64,000 nucleotides of DNA. It comes from Arthrobacter sp. Marseille-P9274. GTDB taxonomy: Bacteria; Actinomycetota; Actinomycetes; Actinomycetales; Micrococcaceae. The stretch spans positions 124,001-188,000 of the forward strand of contig NZ_CAMPOV010000003.1 of NCBI RefSeq assembly GCF_946892675.1, read 5' to 3'. Position numbers and translations under genes: made by a program. Below the pieces are notes generated by a model, which saw nothing but the letters and a program-made list of their open reading frames with translations, was not told the origin of the DNA and searched no databases. Positions 35,977 to 44,381 of this stretch are shown piece after piece (the stretch's first letter is position 1; the number at the start of each line of letters is the position of its first letter).

Positions 35977-36966
35977 TCAGTAGAGGTAGGACGCCGAGGC
36001 CGCGGCACCCAGGCGGCTGCCGCTGCGCTTGGTGGCCTTCAGGATGGGCGTCACCGAAACGGACTCGGCCAGTGCCGACCATTCCGACCGGGTGACCATC
36101 TGGTGCAGGGCGAGCCGGTCCGTGCAGGCCAGGTTGACGAGCACGCTGTTCGTGCCTGCCAGGGCAGCCGCGTAGCGGACCTCGGAATGCTTGAGCAATG
36201 CCTCGACCAGGGCATCGTGCCGGGCGGGCGGGACGTTGACCCAAACCATCGCCTCGGCCTTGAAACCCAGCAACGAGGGCTCCACCACCACGCGCAGCCG
36301 CGACTGGTGATTGGCCTCGAGGCTCTCCAGGTGCCTGCGGACCGTATTCTCCGAGATCCCTACCATCCGCCCGATTTCCGACGTCGGAGTGCGCGCGTCG
36401 TGGGCCAGGATGCGAAGGATCGCGCGGTGCACGTCGGGAATCTCCGAGCCGCCGCTCCCGTCAGGCTGGTACACGTCCTGGCGGGAGCGGGCCAGGGCAC
36501 CCATCTGTGCCGGCGTAAGGATTCCGGGCCGCCATTCCCGCACCGAACGGTAAAGCCGCGTTATGGGATCGATGCGGAGTTCCCGGATCCCTGCCACACT
36601 CGGCAGGTCGTCGAGCACCAGGTCGGCGAGGTGCGCGTCGTCCACCTGCAGCTCGGCGACGCAGTCTTCCTCGCCGGAGGTGGCGTAAACAAACACGGTG
36701 TCGTCCCGACGGGCGAGCCCTGCGGCCACCGAACGCGTCATGCCGACCAGGCAGCGGGCGCGCAGTATCGCTACGCCGGACGCCCCAATAACGCCGACCA
36801 CCCGGACGTCCCCCGATTCCAGCAATTCCTTGCCGCGCCGCGTCACCGTCCGCTCGGCCTCTGCCAGCACCGTCGCGATCCGCGACCAGGACGCCCGGGG
36901 GTACACCTGGAGGGCCGCTGTTATGCGGCAACTCAAGAGGTCGAACTCTTCACCGTCGTGGCTCAC
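35977..36966 (-). CDS. double-length Lrp/AsnC-family regulator, AcdR-like
   Basis: 329 residues, about twice a normal Lrp. A first winged-helix region (residues 5-60) and a first RAM-like effector domain are followed by a classical AsnC helix-turn-helix, [20 protein letters not shown] then [19 protein letters not shown], and a second RAM-like domain. The start is GTG 36966 with GGAGG seven bases upstream. It is divergent from ACC deaminase with a palindrome in the gap. In proteobacteria acdS is switched on by the adjacent Lrp-type AcdR, so the same role is inferred here. The two-HTH form is common in actinobacteria. Confidence 0.82.
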   Translation of the reverse strand: MSHDGEEFDLLSCRITAALQVYPRASWSRIATVLAEAERTVTRRGKELLESGDVRVVGVIGASGVAILRARCLVGMTRSVAAGLARRDDTVFVYATSGEEDCVAELQVDDAHLADLVLDDLPSVAGIRELRIDPITRLYRSVREWRPGILTPAQMGALARSRQDVYQPDGSGGSEIPDVHRAILRILAHDARTPTSEIGRMVGISENTVRRHLESLEANHQSRLRVVVEPSLLGFKAEAMVWVNVPPARHDALVEALLKHSEVRYAAALAGTNSVLVNLACTDRLALHQMVTRSEWSALAESVSVTPILKATKRSGSRLGAAASASYLY

Positions 36967-37018
36967 TCGCACACCTCCATACGCGGTCCCGAACGTCGAA
37001 AAGTCTACGCGGAAGTCC

Positions 37019-37054
37019 TTGACAGCCCCCTCCCCCGATGTGCAATATATTGCA
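37019..37054 (+). promoter_or_regulatory. acdS promoter with Lrp-type palindrome
   Basis: A consensus -35 TTGACA lies at 37019-37024. The perfect 14-bp palindrome TGCAATATATTGCA (37041-37054) covers the -10 position. TGCAAT-type half-sites around an AT-rich centre are typical of Lrp/AsnC proteins. The start codon of acdS is 42 bases further. Confidence 0.72.
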
Positions 37055-37095
37055 TACCAGAAGCCTCCGCCGCAGTTCCAGAGACAGGATCTCCC

Positions 37096-38118
37096 ATGGC
37101 CATCACCGATTTCGAGCGTTACCCGCTGACCTTCGGGCCCAGCCCGATCCATCACCTGCCGCGGCTGACGCAGCATCTGGGCGGGGCCCAGGTCTGGGCG
37201 AAGCGCGAGGACGTCAACTCCGGCCTGGCGTTCGGCGGCAACAAGACCCGCAAGCTCGAATACATCGTGCCGGACATCCTCGCCGAGGGCGCCGACACGA
37301 TCGTCTCGATCGGCGGCTTCCAGTCGAACCACACCCGCCAGGTCGCCGCCGTCGCCGCGAAACTGGGCCTGAAGGCCCGCCTGGTTCAGGAGAACTGGGT
37401 GGACTGGCCGGACCCGCTGAACGACCGTGTCGGCAACATCCTGCTCTCCCGCCTGATGGGCGCCGACGTCCGGCTGGATGCCTCCGGCTTCGACATCGGC
37501 ATCCGCGACTCCTGGAAGGACGCCCTCGCCGAAGTCGAGGCCGCCGGCGGCAAGCCCTACCCCATCCCCGCCGGCGCGTCCGAGCACAAGTTCGGCGGGC
37601 TCGGCTTCGCCAACTGGGCCTACGAAGTCCGCCGGCAGGAGGAGGAACTCGGGGTCTTCTTCGACACCATCGTGGTCTGCACCGTCACCGGATCCACCCA
37701 CGCCGGCATGATCGCCGGATTCGCCGCACTCGAGGACGAGGGCGGCCGTCCCCGCCGCGTGATCGGCATCGACGCCTCCGCCACCCTGGCCAAGACCCGC
37801 GACCAGGTCGGCCGGATCGCCCGGGACACCGCCAAGCTGATCGGCCTCGGGCGCGACCTGCGCGAGGACGAGACCACCGTCCTCGAAGGCTGGGCCGGCG
37901 ACCTCTACGGCATTCCCGTCGACTCCACCCTTGAAGCCATGCGGCTGGGCGCCTCGCTGGAAGCGATGATCACCGATCCGGTCTACGAGGGCAAGTCCCT
38001 GGCCGGCCTGATCGACCTCGTCAGCAGCAAGGAGATCCCCGCCGACAGCAACGTCCTCTATGCCCACCTCGGCGGGCAGCCGGCCCTCAACGCCTACAGC
38101 GGACTGTTCCGCTCCTAG
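37096..38118 (+). CDS. acdS: 1-aminocyclopropane-1-carboxylate deaminase
   Basis: 340 residues, the usual length. The PLP lysine is Lys 50 in FGGNKTRK, and the nucleophile serine is Ser 77 in [10 protein letters not shown]. The residues that separate ACC deaminase from D-cysteine desulfhydrase keep the ACC form: TDPVYEGKS (Glu) and [14 protein letters not shown] (Leu). The loop SNHT instead of the usual SNQT is a small deviation that desulfhydrases share. The enzyme opens ACC to 2-oxobutyrate and ammonia. It is controlled in all likelihood by the divergent Lrp gene and followed by an E1-type dehydrogenase able to take 2-oxobutyrate. D-cysteine desulfhydrase is the alternative. Confidence 0.86.
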   Translation: MAITDFERYPLTFGPSPIHHLPRLTQHLGGAQVWAKREDVNSGLAFGGNKTRKLEYIVPDILAEGADTIVSIGGFQSNHTRQVAAVAAKLGLKARLVQENWVDWPDPLNDRVGNILLSRLMGADVRLDASGFDIGIRDSWKDALAEVEAAGGKPYPIPAGASEHKFGGLGFANWAYEVRRQEEELGVFFDTIVVCTVTGSTHAGMIAGFAALEDEGGRPRRVIGIDASATLAKTRDQVGRIARDTAKLIGLGRDLREDETTVLEGWAGDLYGIPVDSTLEAMRLGASLEAMITDPVYEGKSLAGLIDLVSSKEIPADSNVLYAHLGGQPALNAYSGLFRS

Positions 38119-38124
38119 GCCATA

Positions 38125-38181
38125 ACGACGGCGGGGCGCGCCTCCCGCGCGTTTCCCGCCCCGGGTGCGCACCGCCGTCGT
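38125..38181 (+). other. long-arm hairpin between acdS and the E1 gene
   Basis: ACGACGGCGG at 38125-38134 pairs perfectly with CCGCCGTCGT at 38172-38181. Further GC pairing is possible inside. There is no T-run. It sits seven bases after the acdS stop, so it may attenuate or stabilise the acdS transcript rather than end it. Confidence 0.6.
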
Positions 38182-38207
38182 ACTCCCCGACCTGAAAGGA
38201 CAGCACC

Positions 38208-40586
38208 ATGACAGAGACGGCCGTGTCCGCGGACGCCGGAGATTCACCCTCGGTCAACGGGCGCCCGCTCTCGGCCGCCGCCAGCCTGAACGACGACGTC
38301 CTGGACTCGATCGCCCAGCGCGTCCTCTGGCTGTCCACGGCGATGATCGACGCCGCCAACCGGGGACGGCCCAACGCCTCCGGCGTGAAGGCCGGGGGGC
38401 ACCAGGCCTCCAGCGCCTCGATGGCCGGGATCATGACCTCGCTCTGGTTCTCGGAGCTGACCAGGGAAGACCGCGTCTCGGTCAAGCCGCACGCGTCCCC
38501 GGTGCTGCACTCCATCAATTACCTGCTGGGAGAGCTGGACGAGTCCTACATGTCCCGGCTGCGCGAGAAGGGCGGGCTGCAGAGCTACCCCAGCCGGACC
38601 AAGGATCCGGACACGGTGGATTTCTCGACCGGCAGCGTCGGCATCGGCGCCACCGCCCCGGTGTGGGCCGCCCTGTCGCACCGCTACCTGCGCGACCAGT
38701 TCCCCGACACGCCAAAGGGCGGGCGGTTCATCAGCCTGCTGGGCGACGCGGAACTGGACGAGGGAGCCGTCTGGGAGGCCGTCACGGACCCGGCCGTGCG
38801 CCAGCTCGGCGAGCTGCTGTGGATCGTCGACCTGAACCGGCAGTCCCTGGACCGGATCATCCCCGACGTCCAGATCCAGCGGCTGCAGGGCATGTTCGCC
38901 GCCGCGGACTGGCAGGTGCTCACGTGCAAGTGGGGACGCCGGATCGAGCAGCTGTTCGCCTCCCCCGGCGGAGAGACCCTGCGGCGCCGGCTCGAGGACA
39001 TGCCGAACGAGGAATACCAGCGGCTGCTGCGCAGCCACCCGGACCAGCTGCACGAACGCCTGCTCGGCGGCAGCCCGGATCCCCAGCTGGCCGAACTTCT
39101 CGCCGGCGTGCCCCCGCGCGACGTCGCCGCCGCCATCCGCGACCTGGGCGGCCACGACATCGGGCTCCTGCTGGACACCTACAAGCAGGTGGACTCCAGC
39201 CGGCCCACCGTCATCTTCGCCTACACGGTCAAGGGCCGCGGCCTGGCCACCGAGGGGCATCCCAACAACCACGCCGCGCAGCTGACCGAAGCCCAGATGC
39301 GCGAACTCGCCCAGCTCTCCGGCATGGAGCTGGAGCACCCGTGGCAGCGCTTCGAAGCGGGCAGCGAGGAGGCCGAAGCGTGCCGGAACGCCGCCGCACG
39401 ACTGAAGCGCCCCGCCGTCGTCGATCACCCCTCGCCGCAGCTGCCGGCGGAGCTCCCGTGGTCCTACAAGGCGACCGGATCGACCCAGGCGGCGCTCGGC
39501 CGGTTCCTCTCCGACCTGCTGCGTGGTGCGCCCGAGGCCGCCTCGCGGGTGGTCACGCTCAGCCCGGACGTTGCGTCCTCGACCAACCTCGGCGGGTGGA
39601 TCAACAAGACGGGCGTGTGGGCCGTCGGCGAGCGCCGCGACTGGTTCGGGGACGATGCCGAGCGGCTGCTGAAGTGGACCGAGGGGGCGCAGGGCCAGCA
39701 CATCGAACTCGGCATCGCCGAGGTCAACCTGGTCTGCCTGGCGGGCGAACTCGGGGCGACCTGGAGCCGGTGGGGCCAGCCCCTGATCCCCATCGCGACC
39801 CTGTACGACCCGTTCGTCAACCGCGCCCTGGAGCCGTGGTCCTACGGGATCTACGCCGGCGGCCAGTCCATCCTGGTCGGCACGCCCTCCGGCGTCACCC
39901 TCGCCCCCGAAGGCGGCGCGCACCAGTCCATCAACACGCCCTCCATCGGGCTCGAGCAGCCCGGAACGGTGGCCTGGGAACCGGCCTTCGCGCAGGACCT
40001 CGAGTGGTGCATGCTCGCGGCGATGAACCAGATCGGCCGCCCGGGCGGCAGTTCCGCCTATTTCCGGCTGTCCACCCGTCCCGTGGACCAGGCCCTCGCC
40101 CGGCTGCCCGAGGACCCGGCGCTCCGTGAACGCAGGCGCGAGCACGCCGTCGCCGGCGGCTACCGGATCATCCACCACGGGCCCGGCGCCGAGCAGGTCA
40201 CGCTGGTGGGCGTCGGCGCGGTGATGCCCGAGGTCGTCGAGGCGGCCGCCCGGCTGGAGGCGCTCGGCGTGCGGGCCGGCGTCGTCTGCCTCACCAGCCC
40301 GGACCTGGTCTTCCGCTCGCTGCAGGACCGGCACAGCACCGCCGGCAGCCGGCGCACGGCCATCGTCGACGCGCTGTTCCCCGCGGCCCAGCGGGCCCCG
40401 ATCGTCACGGTGATGGACGGCCACCCGCACACCCTGGCCTTCCTCGCCGGCGTCCGCGGGGACCGCATCCGCAACCTGGGCGTCACCGAGTTCGGCCAGT
40501 CCTCCAGCCTGGAGGACGCCTACAAGATCCACGGCATCGACGTTGACTCGATCGTGCGTGCCGCGGCTGACCTGGCCGGACTCTGA
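38208..40586 (+). CDS. E1-type 2-oxoacid dehydrogenase (AceE/MdeB-like, TPP-dependent)
   Basis: 792 residues, related to homodimeric pyruvate dehydrogenase E1. The TPP/metal region reads LGDAELDEGAVWEA followed by IVDLNRQSLD. The middle transketolase domain has LSPDVASSTNLGGWI and HIELGIAEVNLVCLAGELGA, and APEGGAHQSINTPS aligns with E1 active-site histidines. ATG 38208 is preceded by AAAGGA. It directly follows acdS. In Pseudomonas putida the MdeB protein, also an AceE homologue, oxidises 2-oxobutyrate from methionine, so here the 2-oxobutyrate from ACC is the inferred substrate giving propionyl-CoA. It is shorter than AceE (about 890), and E2/E3 partners are not in the window. Confidence 0.85.
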   Translation: MTETAVSADAGDSPSVNGRPLSAAASLNDDVLDSIAQRVLWLSTAMIDAANRGRPNASGVKAGGHQASSASMAGIMTSLWFSELTREDRVSVKPHASPVLHSINYLLGELDESYMSRLREKGGLQSYPSRTKDPDTVDFSTGSVGIGATAPVWAALSHRYLRDQFPDTPKGGRFISLLGDAELDEGAVWEAVTDPAVRQLGELLWIVDLNRQSLDRIIPDVQIQRLQGMFAAADWQVLTCKWGRRIEQLFASPGGETLRRRLEDMPNEEYQRLLRSHPDQLHERLLGGSPDPQLAELLAGVPPRDVAAAIRDLGGHDIGLLLDTYKQVDSSRPTVIFAYTVKGRGLATEGHPNNHAAQLTEAQMRELAQLSGMELEHPWQRFEAGSEEAEACRNAAARLKRPAVVDHPSPQLPAELPWSYKATGSTQAALGRFLSDLLRGAPEAASRVVTLSPDVASSTNLGGWINKTGVWAVGERRDWFGDDAERLLKWTEGAQGQHIELGIAEVNLVCLAGELGATWSRWGQPLIPIATLYDPFVNRALEPWSYGIYAGGQSILVGTPSGVTLAPEGGAHQSINTPSIGLEQPGTVAWEPAFAQDLEWCMLAAMNQIGRPGGSSAYFRLSTRPVDQALARLPEDPALRERRREHAVAGGYRIIHHGPGAEQVTLVGVGAVMPEVVEAAARLEALGVRAGVVCLTSPDLVFRSLQDRHSTAGSRRTAIVDALFPAAQRAPIVTVMDGHPHTLAFLAGVRGDRIRNLGVTEFGQSSSLEDAYKIHGIDVDSIVRAAADLAGL

Positions 40587-40658
40587 GGCGCACGGCGGCG
40601 AGCCGGGCAGGCCGGCTTCGCCTAGGCTGGCCCCAGGACGACTTGAGGAGTTGCAGCA

Positions 40659-41555
40659 GTGTTTACCGGTTTAAGCGCTTTCCCGCTCACCCCGCTCGTT
40701 AACGATGCGGTCGACGAGGGCGCCTTTGCCCGCCTGGTCCGGCGGCTCGCCGACGCGAAGGTCGATTCGATTACCGCGTTGGGTTCCACCGGCTCCTACG
40801 CCTACCTGACAGGTGAGGAACGACGCAGGGTGGCGCGCCTCGCCGTCGAACACGCCGGGGATGTGCCGGTGTTCATCGGGATCGGGGCGCTGCGGACCTC
40901 GCAGGTCCTCGCCAACGCGGAGCAGGCGGAACGGGCCGGAGCGTCGGGCCTCCTGCTGGCCCCGATGACCTACCAGCCGCTGACCGACGACGACGTGTTC
41001 GAGCTCTTCCGGACGGTCACGGCGAATTCGTCGCTGCCCGTGATCGTCTACGACAACCCGGGCACCACGCACTTCACGTTCGGCACCGAGCTGTACGGCC
41101 GCATCGCCGAGCTTCCCGGCATTGCCTCGATCAAGATCCCCGGCGTTCCGGACGTTCCCGGCCAGGCGCGGGAACGGATCCGGGACATCCGCTCGGTCAT
41201 CCCGGGGCACGTGACGATTGGCGTGTCCGGAGACGCGAAGGCCGCCGCCGGTCTGGCCGCGGGCTGCGACGCCTGGTACTCGGTCATCGGGGGAACCCTG
41301 CCGGCACCCGCCTTGCGGATCACCCGGGGGGTGCAGGAGGGGCGGGTGGCCGACGCACTGGCCGAGTCCGAGCGGCTTGCTCCTCTATGGCGGCTGTTCG
41401 CCGAGTACGGCGGGAGCCTGCGGGTCGTCGCCGCTATCGCCGAGCATCTCGGGCTCGTGCCCAAGGCCTGCCTGCCGCTACCTATCCAGGGATTGGACGA
41501 GCAGCAGCGCGCCCGCGTGGTCGGCATCATCGATGAACTGGGCCTCGACCGGTAA
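40659..41555 (+). CDS. DapA/N-acetylneuraminate lyase-family aldolase
   Basis: 298 residues from GTG 40659 with GAGGAG upstream. It is a TIM-barrel class I aldolase: ALGSTGSYAYLTGEER, Tyr 131 in VIVYDNPGTT and the Schiff-base Lys 159 in GIASIKIPG, matching positions 133 and 161 in DapA of E. coli. It could be dihydrodipicolinate synthase, but stand-alone members in catabolic neighbourhoods usually act on other 2-oxo acids. GSTGSYAYL differs from the GTTGE motif of true DapA, which argues for another substrate. It is 72 bases after the E1 gene and may share its transcript. Confidence 0.83.
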   Translation: MFTGLSAFPLTPLVNDAVDEGAFARLVRRLADAKVDSITALGSTGSYAYLTGEERRRVARLAVEHAGDVPVFIGIGALRTSQVLANAEQAERAGASGLLLAPMTYQPLTDDDVFELFRTVTANSSLPVIVYDNPGTTHFTFGTELYGRIAELPGIASIKIPGVPDVPGQARERIRDIRSVIPGHVTIGVSGDAKAAAGLAAGCDAWYSVIGGTLPAPALRITRGVQEGRVADALAESERLAPLWRLFAEYGGSLRVVAAIAEHLGLVPKACLPLPIQGLDEQQRARVVGIIDELGLDR

Positions 41556-41635
41556 TCCGGGGGCGGCCTGCCCGCCGGTCCGCGGGCACAGCGTTCGGCA
41601 ACCGCTCGGATGGCGGCGACTGTGGCCGCGCGACG

Positions 41636-42928
41636 CTAGGACCGGACCGGCCAGGAGGCGGTGATGGCGGCGCCGCCGTCGGGCGAGTCGCCGATGGTGA
41701 TGGTGCCGCCGTGGGCCTGCGCCACGCGCGCGCAGATGGCCAGGCCGAGGCCGGTACCCTGCGGCTCGCCGGCGCGGTTGAGCCGGCCGAGCGGAGCCAG
41801 CACCCGGGCCCGGTCGGCGGTTGGGATGCCCAGGCCGTTGTCGTGGACCACCATTCCGCTCATCCCGGGTTCGGTGACCGCCTCGATCCGGATGCGCGGC
41901 AACCTGTCGGCAGGGCAGTAGCGGATGGCGTTGACCAGCAGGTTCTGCGCCAGGGCCCGCAGCTGGGCGTCGTCCCCGCGCACGCTGCCGCCCGAGCTGG
42001 TGATCCGGGCGCCGGATTGCGAGACCAGGCCGCGAATGTCTGCGGTGACCTTGTCGGTCAGGGCCGACAGGTCCAGCTCCCGGGCCTCGAGCCGCTGGCT
42101 CGTCGTCGAATACTCGAGCAGTTCCTCCAGCGTGGCGAGCATGCGCTTGCCCGCGCCGCTGGCCTTTCGGAGATTGCCCGCGACCCGTTCGTCGGCGGTC
42201 TGGTCCTCGGCGATTTCGAGATGCCCGAGGATGGTGGTCAGGGGCGTGCGCAGGTCGTGGCTGATCTCGCCCGCGAACGTCTTGAGCCGCTCGTTCGACA
42301 GCGCCGCCTCGGCCAAGGCGGCGTCGAGCTGTCGGCCGCGGAACTGCAGCTGGAGCACGTCCGTCACGTGTTCGGCCAGGCTCTCGAGGACTGCCTGGTC
42401 CTTCGGCTCCAGGGTGGCGGGATAGGGCGAGAAAACGCACAGCGATCCGAGGGCCACCTCGGCGACCAGCGGCACCGAGACGTAGAAGCGCACATCCCCC
42501 AAGGCTCCCGTGACAAACGGGTTGCCGCGGAACCGCGCGTCCACGGACGCATCCGGAACCACCGTCGTCGTACCCGAACGGAAGACCTGCGCACACATCG
42601 AGTCCTCGCGCGAGCAGATTCCGGGCTCCAGCCCGTGGGCGGCGATCTGGTGCTGCTCGTCGGCGGTGATCACGTTCACCACCGCGAACGGCGCGTCGCA
42701 GACGGTCGCCGCCGTCCGCGCCAGCCGGTTGAGCTGGTCCACCGGAACCACGCGCGCCCCCACCGCTTCACCCGCGCTGCGGGCCCTGCCCGTCCAGCCG
42801 GCGGGCAGCCCGTAGGCCACCATCCAAGGCAGCCGCTCCTGCTCGAACCGATCCGCTTCCATCAACCCCGCGTCCTGCAGGACGCCTCCCGCACGGATCA
42901 TGCTCGATACATCCGGACCGGACGACAT
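41636..42928 (-). CDS. soluble GAF-domain sensor histidine kinase (orphan)
   Basis: 430 residues from ATG 42928. Residues 65-195 form a GAF domain (FAVVNVITADEQHQIAAHG, SREDSMCAQVFRSG). HisKA follows with the phospho-acceptor His 224 in EISHDLRTPLT. The HATPase part has the N box QNLLVNAIRYCPA, G1 HDNGLGIP and G2 GTGLGLAICARVAQAHGG. No membrane segment or signal peptide is present, so it senses a cytoplasmic cue. No response regulator gene lies in the window. It is convergent with the DapA-like gene. Confidence 0.88.
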   Translation of the reverse strand: MSSGPDVSSMIRAGGVLQDAGLMEADRFEQERLPWMVAYGLPAGWTGRARSAGEAVGARVVPVDQLNRLARTAATVCDAPFAVVNVITADEQHQIAAHGLEPGICSREDSMCAQVFRSGTTTVVPDASVDARFRGNPFVTGALGDVRFYVSVPLVAEVALGSLCVFSPYPATLEPKDQAVLESLAEHVTDVLQLQFRGRQLDAALAEAALSNERLKTFAGEISHDLRTPLTTILGHLEIAEDQTADERVAGNLRKASGAGKRMLATLEELLEYSTTSQRLEARELDLSALTDKVTADIRGLVSQSGARITSSGGSVRGDDAQLRALAQNLLVNAIRYCPADRLPRIRIEAVTEPGMSGMVVHDNGLGIPTADRARVLAPLGRLNRAGEPQGTGLGLAICARVAQAHGGTITIGDSPDGGAAITASWPVRS

Positions 42929-43179
42929 GGCCCCCACCCTCTCTCCAGCGCCAGGTACATAACGCCCGGCACGAAGTTCCCCCGGGTTAACTCGGCGCGG
43001 CTCCCTGCGCTCGATGGGATGCGCCTTGCTCGACCGACTGCTGAATCGTCTCATCACGCCGGTCCAATTGAGCCTACCCGAGCCACGCCATGCAACTGAA
43101 GGCCTACATCACCCGAGCGTGAAATCGCTGTCTATTGCCCGATGTGTCCGGTTCAAGCCCGGACGGGACTTCGCTTGTG

Positions 43180-43195
43180 TCGAAAATATGTTCTA
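43180..43195 (+). promoter_or_regulatory. candidate SOS (LexA) box
   Basis: TCGAAAATATGTTCTA matches the actinobacterial SOS box TCGAAC-N4-GTTCGA at 10 of 12 defined positions. It lies about 130 bases upstream of the DUF6504-like gene, inside an otherwise gene-free 394-base gap after the histidine kinase. A -10-like TATGTT overlaps it. Confidence 0.45.
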
Positions 43196-43322
43196 CCCTT
43201 GAGGCGTGGATCGGGCTGCGCATTGCGGCAGATGATGACGGGCAGTCCGGACTGTCGCTACCATGCGGCGCCGGACCGGTGACATGCGGAAGACGGCTTG
43301 GGCGAGAGGATCGTGAAGAGCA

Positions 43323-43646
43323 GTGACGGCGACACTGGAGCAGGCGCAGCAGCGGACGCTGGATGAACCGGTGGAGGTTCGCTTCACCCCGCAGGGCAGG
43401 CCGCTGGCGATCAGGTGGCGCGGCCGGCTATGGCCCGTCGTCGCCGAACCGGTCCGTGAAATTCGGGAGCTGAACGGGACCGATCCGCTGGATGTCGGGA
43501 TCGGCGTCGAGGGCGGCACCGTTGTCGAGGCCGAGTGCTGGCGGCTGCAGGTGCAGGCAAGCTCGACCTCTCCCCTGCACACCCTCGAGGTCCGGAAGCA
43601 GCCGGGCCAGGACGGCTGGCTTTTGGGCGACGTCAGCGAGGATTAG
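43323..43646 (+). CDS. DUF6504-like small protein
   Basis: 107 residues from GTG 43323. The composition and the WRGRLWPVVAEPV core match small actinobacterial proteins that, from memory, are labelled DUF6504 and often lie beside the imuB/dnaE2 DNA-damage mutagenesis genes. No such genes are in this window. The middle looks like a small beta-barrel (EVRFTPQGRPLAIRWRGR, CWRLQVQASSTSP). An open frame of about 48 codons ends in a GTGA overlap with its start; whether it is a leader is unclear. It is convergent with the GNAT gene, overlapping by 14 bases. The DUF name is from memory. Confidence 0.6.
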   Translation: MTATLEQAQQRTLDEPVEVRFTPQGRPLAIRWRGRLWPVVAEPVREIRELNGTDPLDVGIGVEGGTVVEAECWRLQVQASSTSPLHTLEVRKQPGQDGWLLGDVSED

Positions 43647-44217
43647 CCCCGAGATCGAGCCGCATCAGGACGCGCGGGAATCCGTTCAGCACCGAGTCGG
43701 TATCGGCGGCTTTCACGAAGCCGGCCCGTTCGAAGAGCGAGCGGGTGCCGACGTACGCCATGGTGAGGTCGACCTTCTTGCCCTGGTTGTCCACGGGGTA
43801 GCCCTCGACCGCGGGAGCCCCGTTGGCGCGCGCAAAGTCGACGGCGCCGGCCAGCAGATGGTGCGAGATGCCCTTCCCGCGGTGGCCGGGCTTCACCCGG
43901 ATGCACCACACCGACCACGCATCGGCGTCGTCGACGTGCGGGATCTTCCGGTTGCGCGCGAAACTCGTGTCGGCGCGCGGATGCACGGCGGCCCAGCCCA
44001 CCACCTCGTCCCCGTCATACGCGAGCACGCCCGGCGGCAGATCCTCCCCGCACAGCTGCTGCACGCGCATCCCGCGGTCCTCCCCCAGCAGCGTCCGGTT
44101 CTCCTTCGACGGCAGCCGGTAGCTCAGGCACCAGCACACGTTCGCATCCGGCCGCTTCGGTCCCAGAACCTGCCTCACGTCGTCGAACTCTGCAGCAGCG
44201 CGCACCTCGATCGGCAT
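43633..44217 (-). CDS. GNAT-family N-acetyltransferase
   Basis: 194 residues. The acetyl-CoA-binding motif A is WCIRVKPGHRGKGISHHLL, preceded by VVGWAAVHPRA (motif D) and followed by ARANGAPAVEGYPVD and FERAGFVKAAD (motif B). The substrate is not predictable. An N-terminal region with DANVCWCLSY has two close Cys residues, an uncommon feature seen in a subgroup of actinobacterial GNATs. It is convergent with the DUF6504-like gene and stands alone otherwise. Confidence 0.85.
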   Translation of the reverse strand: MPIEVRAAAEFDDVRQVLGPKRPDANVCWCLSYRLPSKENRTLLGEDRGMRVQQLCGEDLPPGVLAYDGDEVVGWAAVHPRADTSFARNRKIPHVDDADAWSVWCIRVKPGHRGKGISHHLLAGAVDFARANGAPAVEGYPVDNQGKKVDLTMAYVGTRSLFERAGFVKAADTDSVLNGFPRVLMRLDLGANPR

Positions 44218-44324
44218 GCACCTACGTTCTCACCTACGCCGGATCCGGACAATGCCAAGCAGCCAGCGACGACGAAGGGCGGAGAGCTTCGCCTGACGAC
44301 GTTGCTCCTCGCCCTTCCCCGAAG

Positions 44325-44352
44325 CCCATGCCCATGCCCATGCCCATGCCCA
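44325..44352. repeat. hexanucleotide microsatellite (CCCATG)n
   Basis: Four full CCCATG units (44325-44348) and a partial fifth lie in the gap between the GNAT gene start and the tctA end. It is non-coding on present evidence. Confidence 0.85.
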
Positions 44353-44381
44353 GAGACCAGAGAACTATGCGGCTAACGGAC

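Noticed and set aside
35830-37095. An upstream in-frame extension of acdS of more than 400 codons
   Set aside because: It runs antiparallel to the Lrp gene. The ACC deaminase domain begins at the ATG at 37096, which follows a promoter and operator.
41711-43099. A 462-codon plus-strand open frame over the histidine kinase
   Set aside because: It is antiparallel to a clearly real kinase with all catalytic boxes. The translated composition is that of a shadow frame.
43147-43163. A tRNA T-arm-like hairpin, TCCGG-TTCAAGC-CCGGA
   Set aside because: No matching acceptor stem, anticodon arm or D-arm could be found upstream, so it is probably a chance match rather than a tRNA or attachment site.
43135-43326. 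A 63-codon frame ending in a GTGA overlap with the DUF6504-like start
   Set aside because: It has no good ribosome-binding site, and it would span the candidate SOS box. A leader peptide cannot be excluded but is not supported.
44325-44352. The CCCATG repeat as a possible phase-variation tract
   Set aside because: It is six bases long per unit, so it would not shift a reading frame. It lies between genes and not clearly in a promoter.
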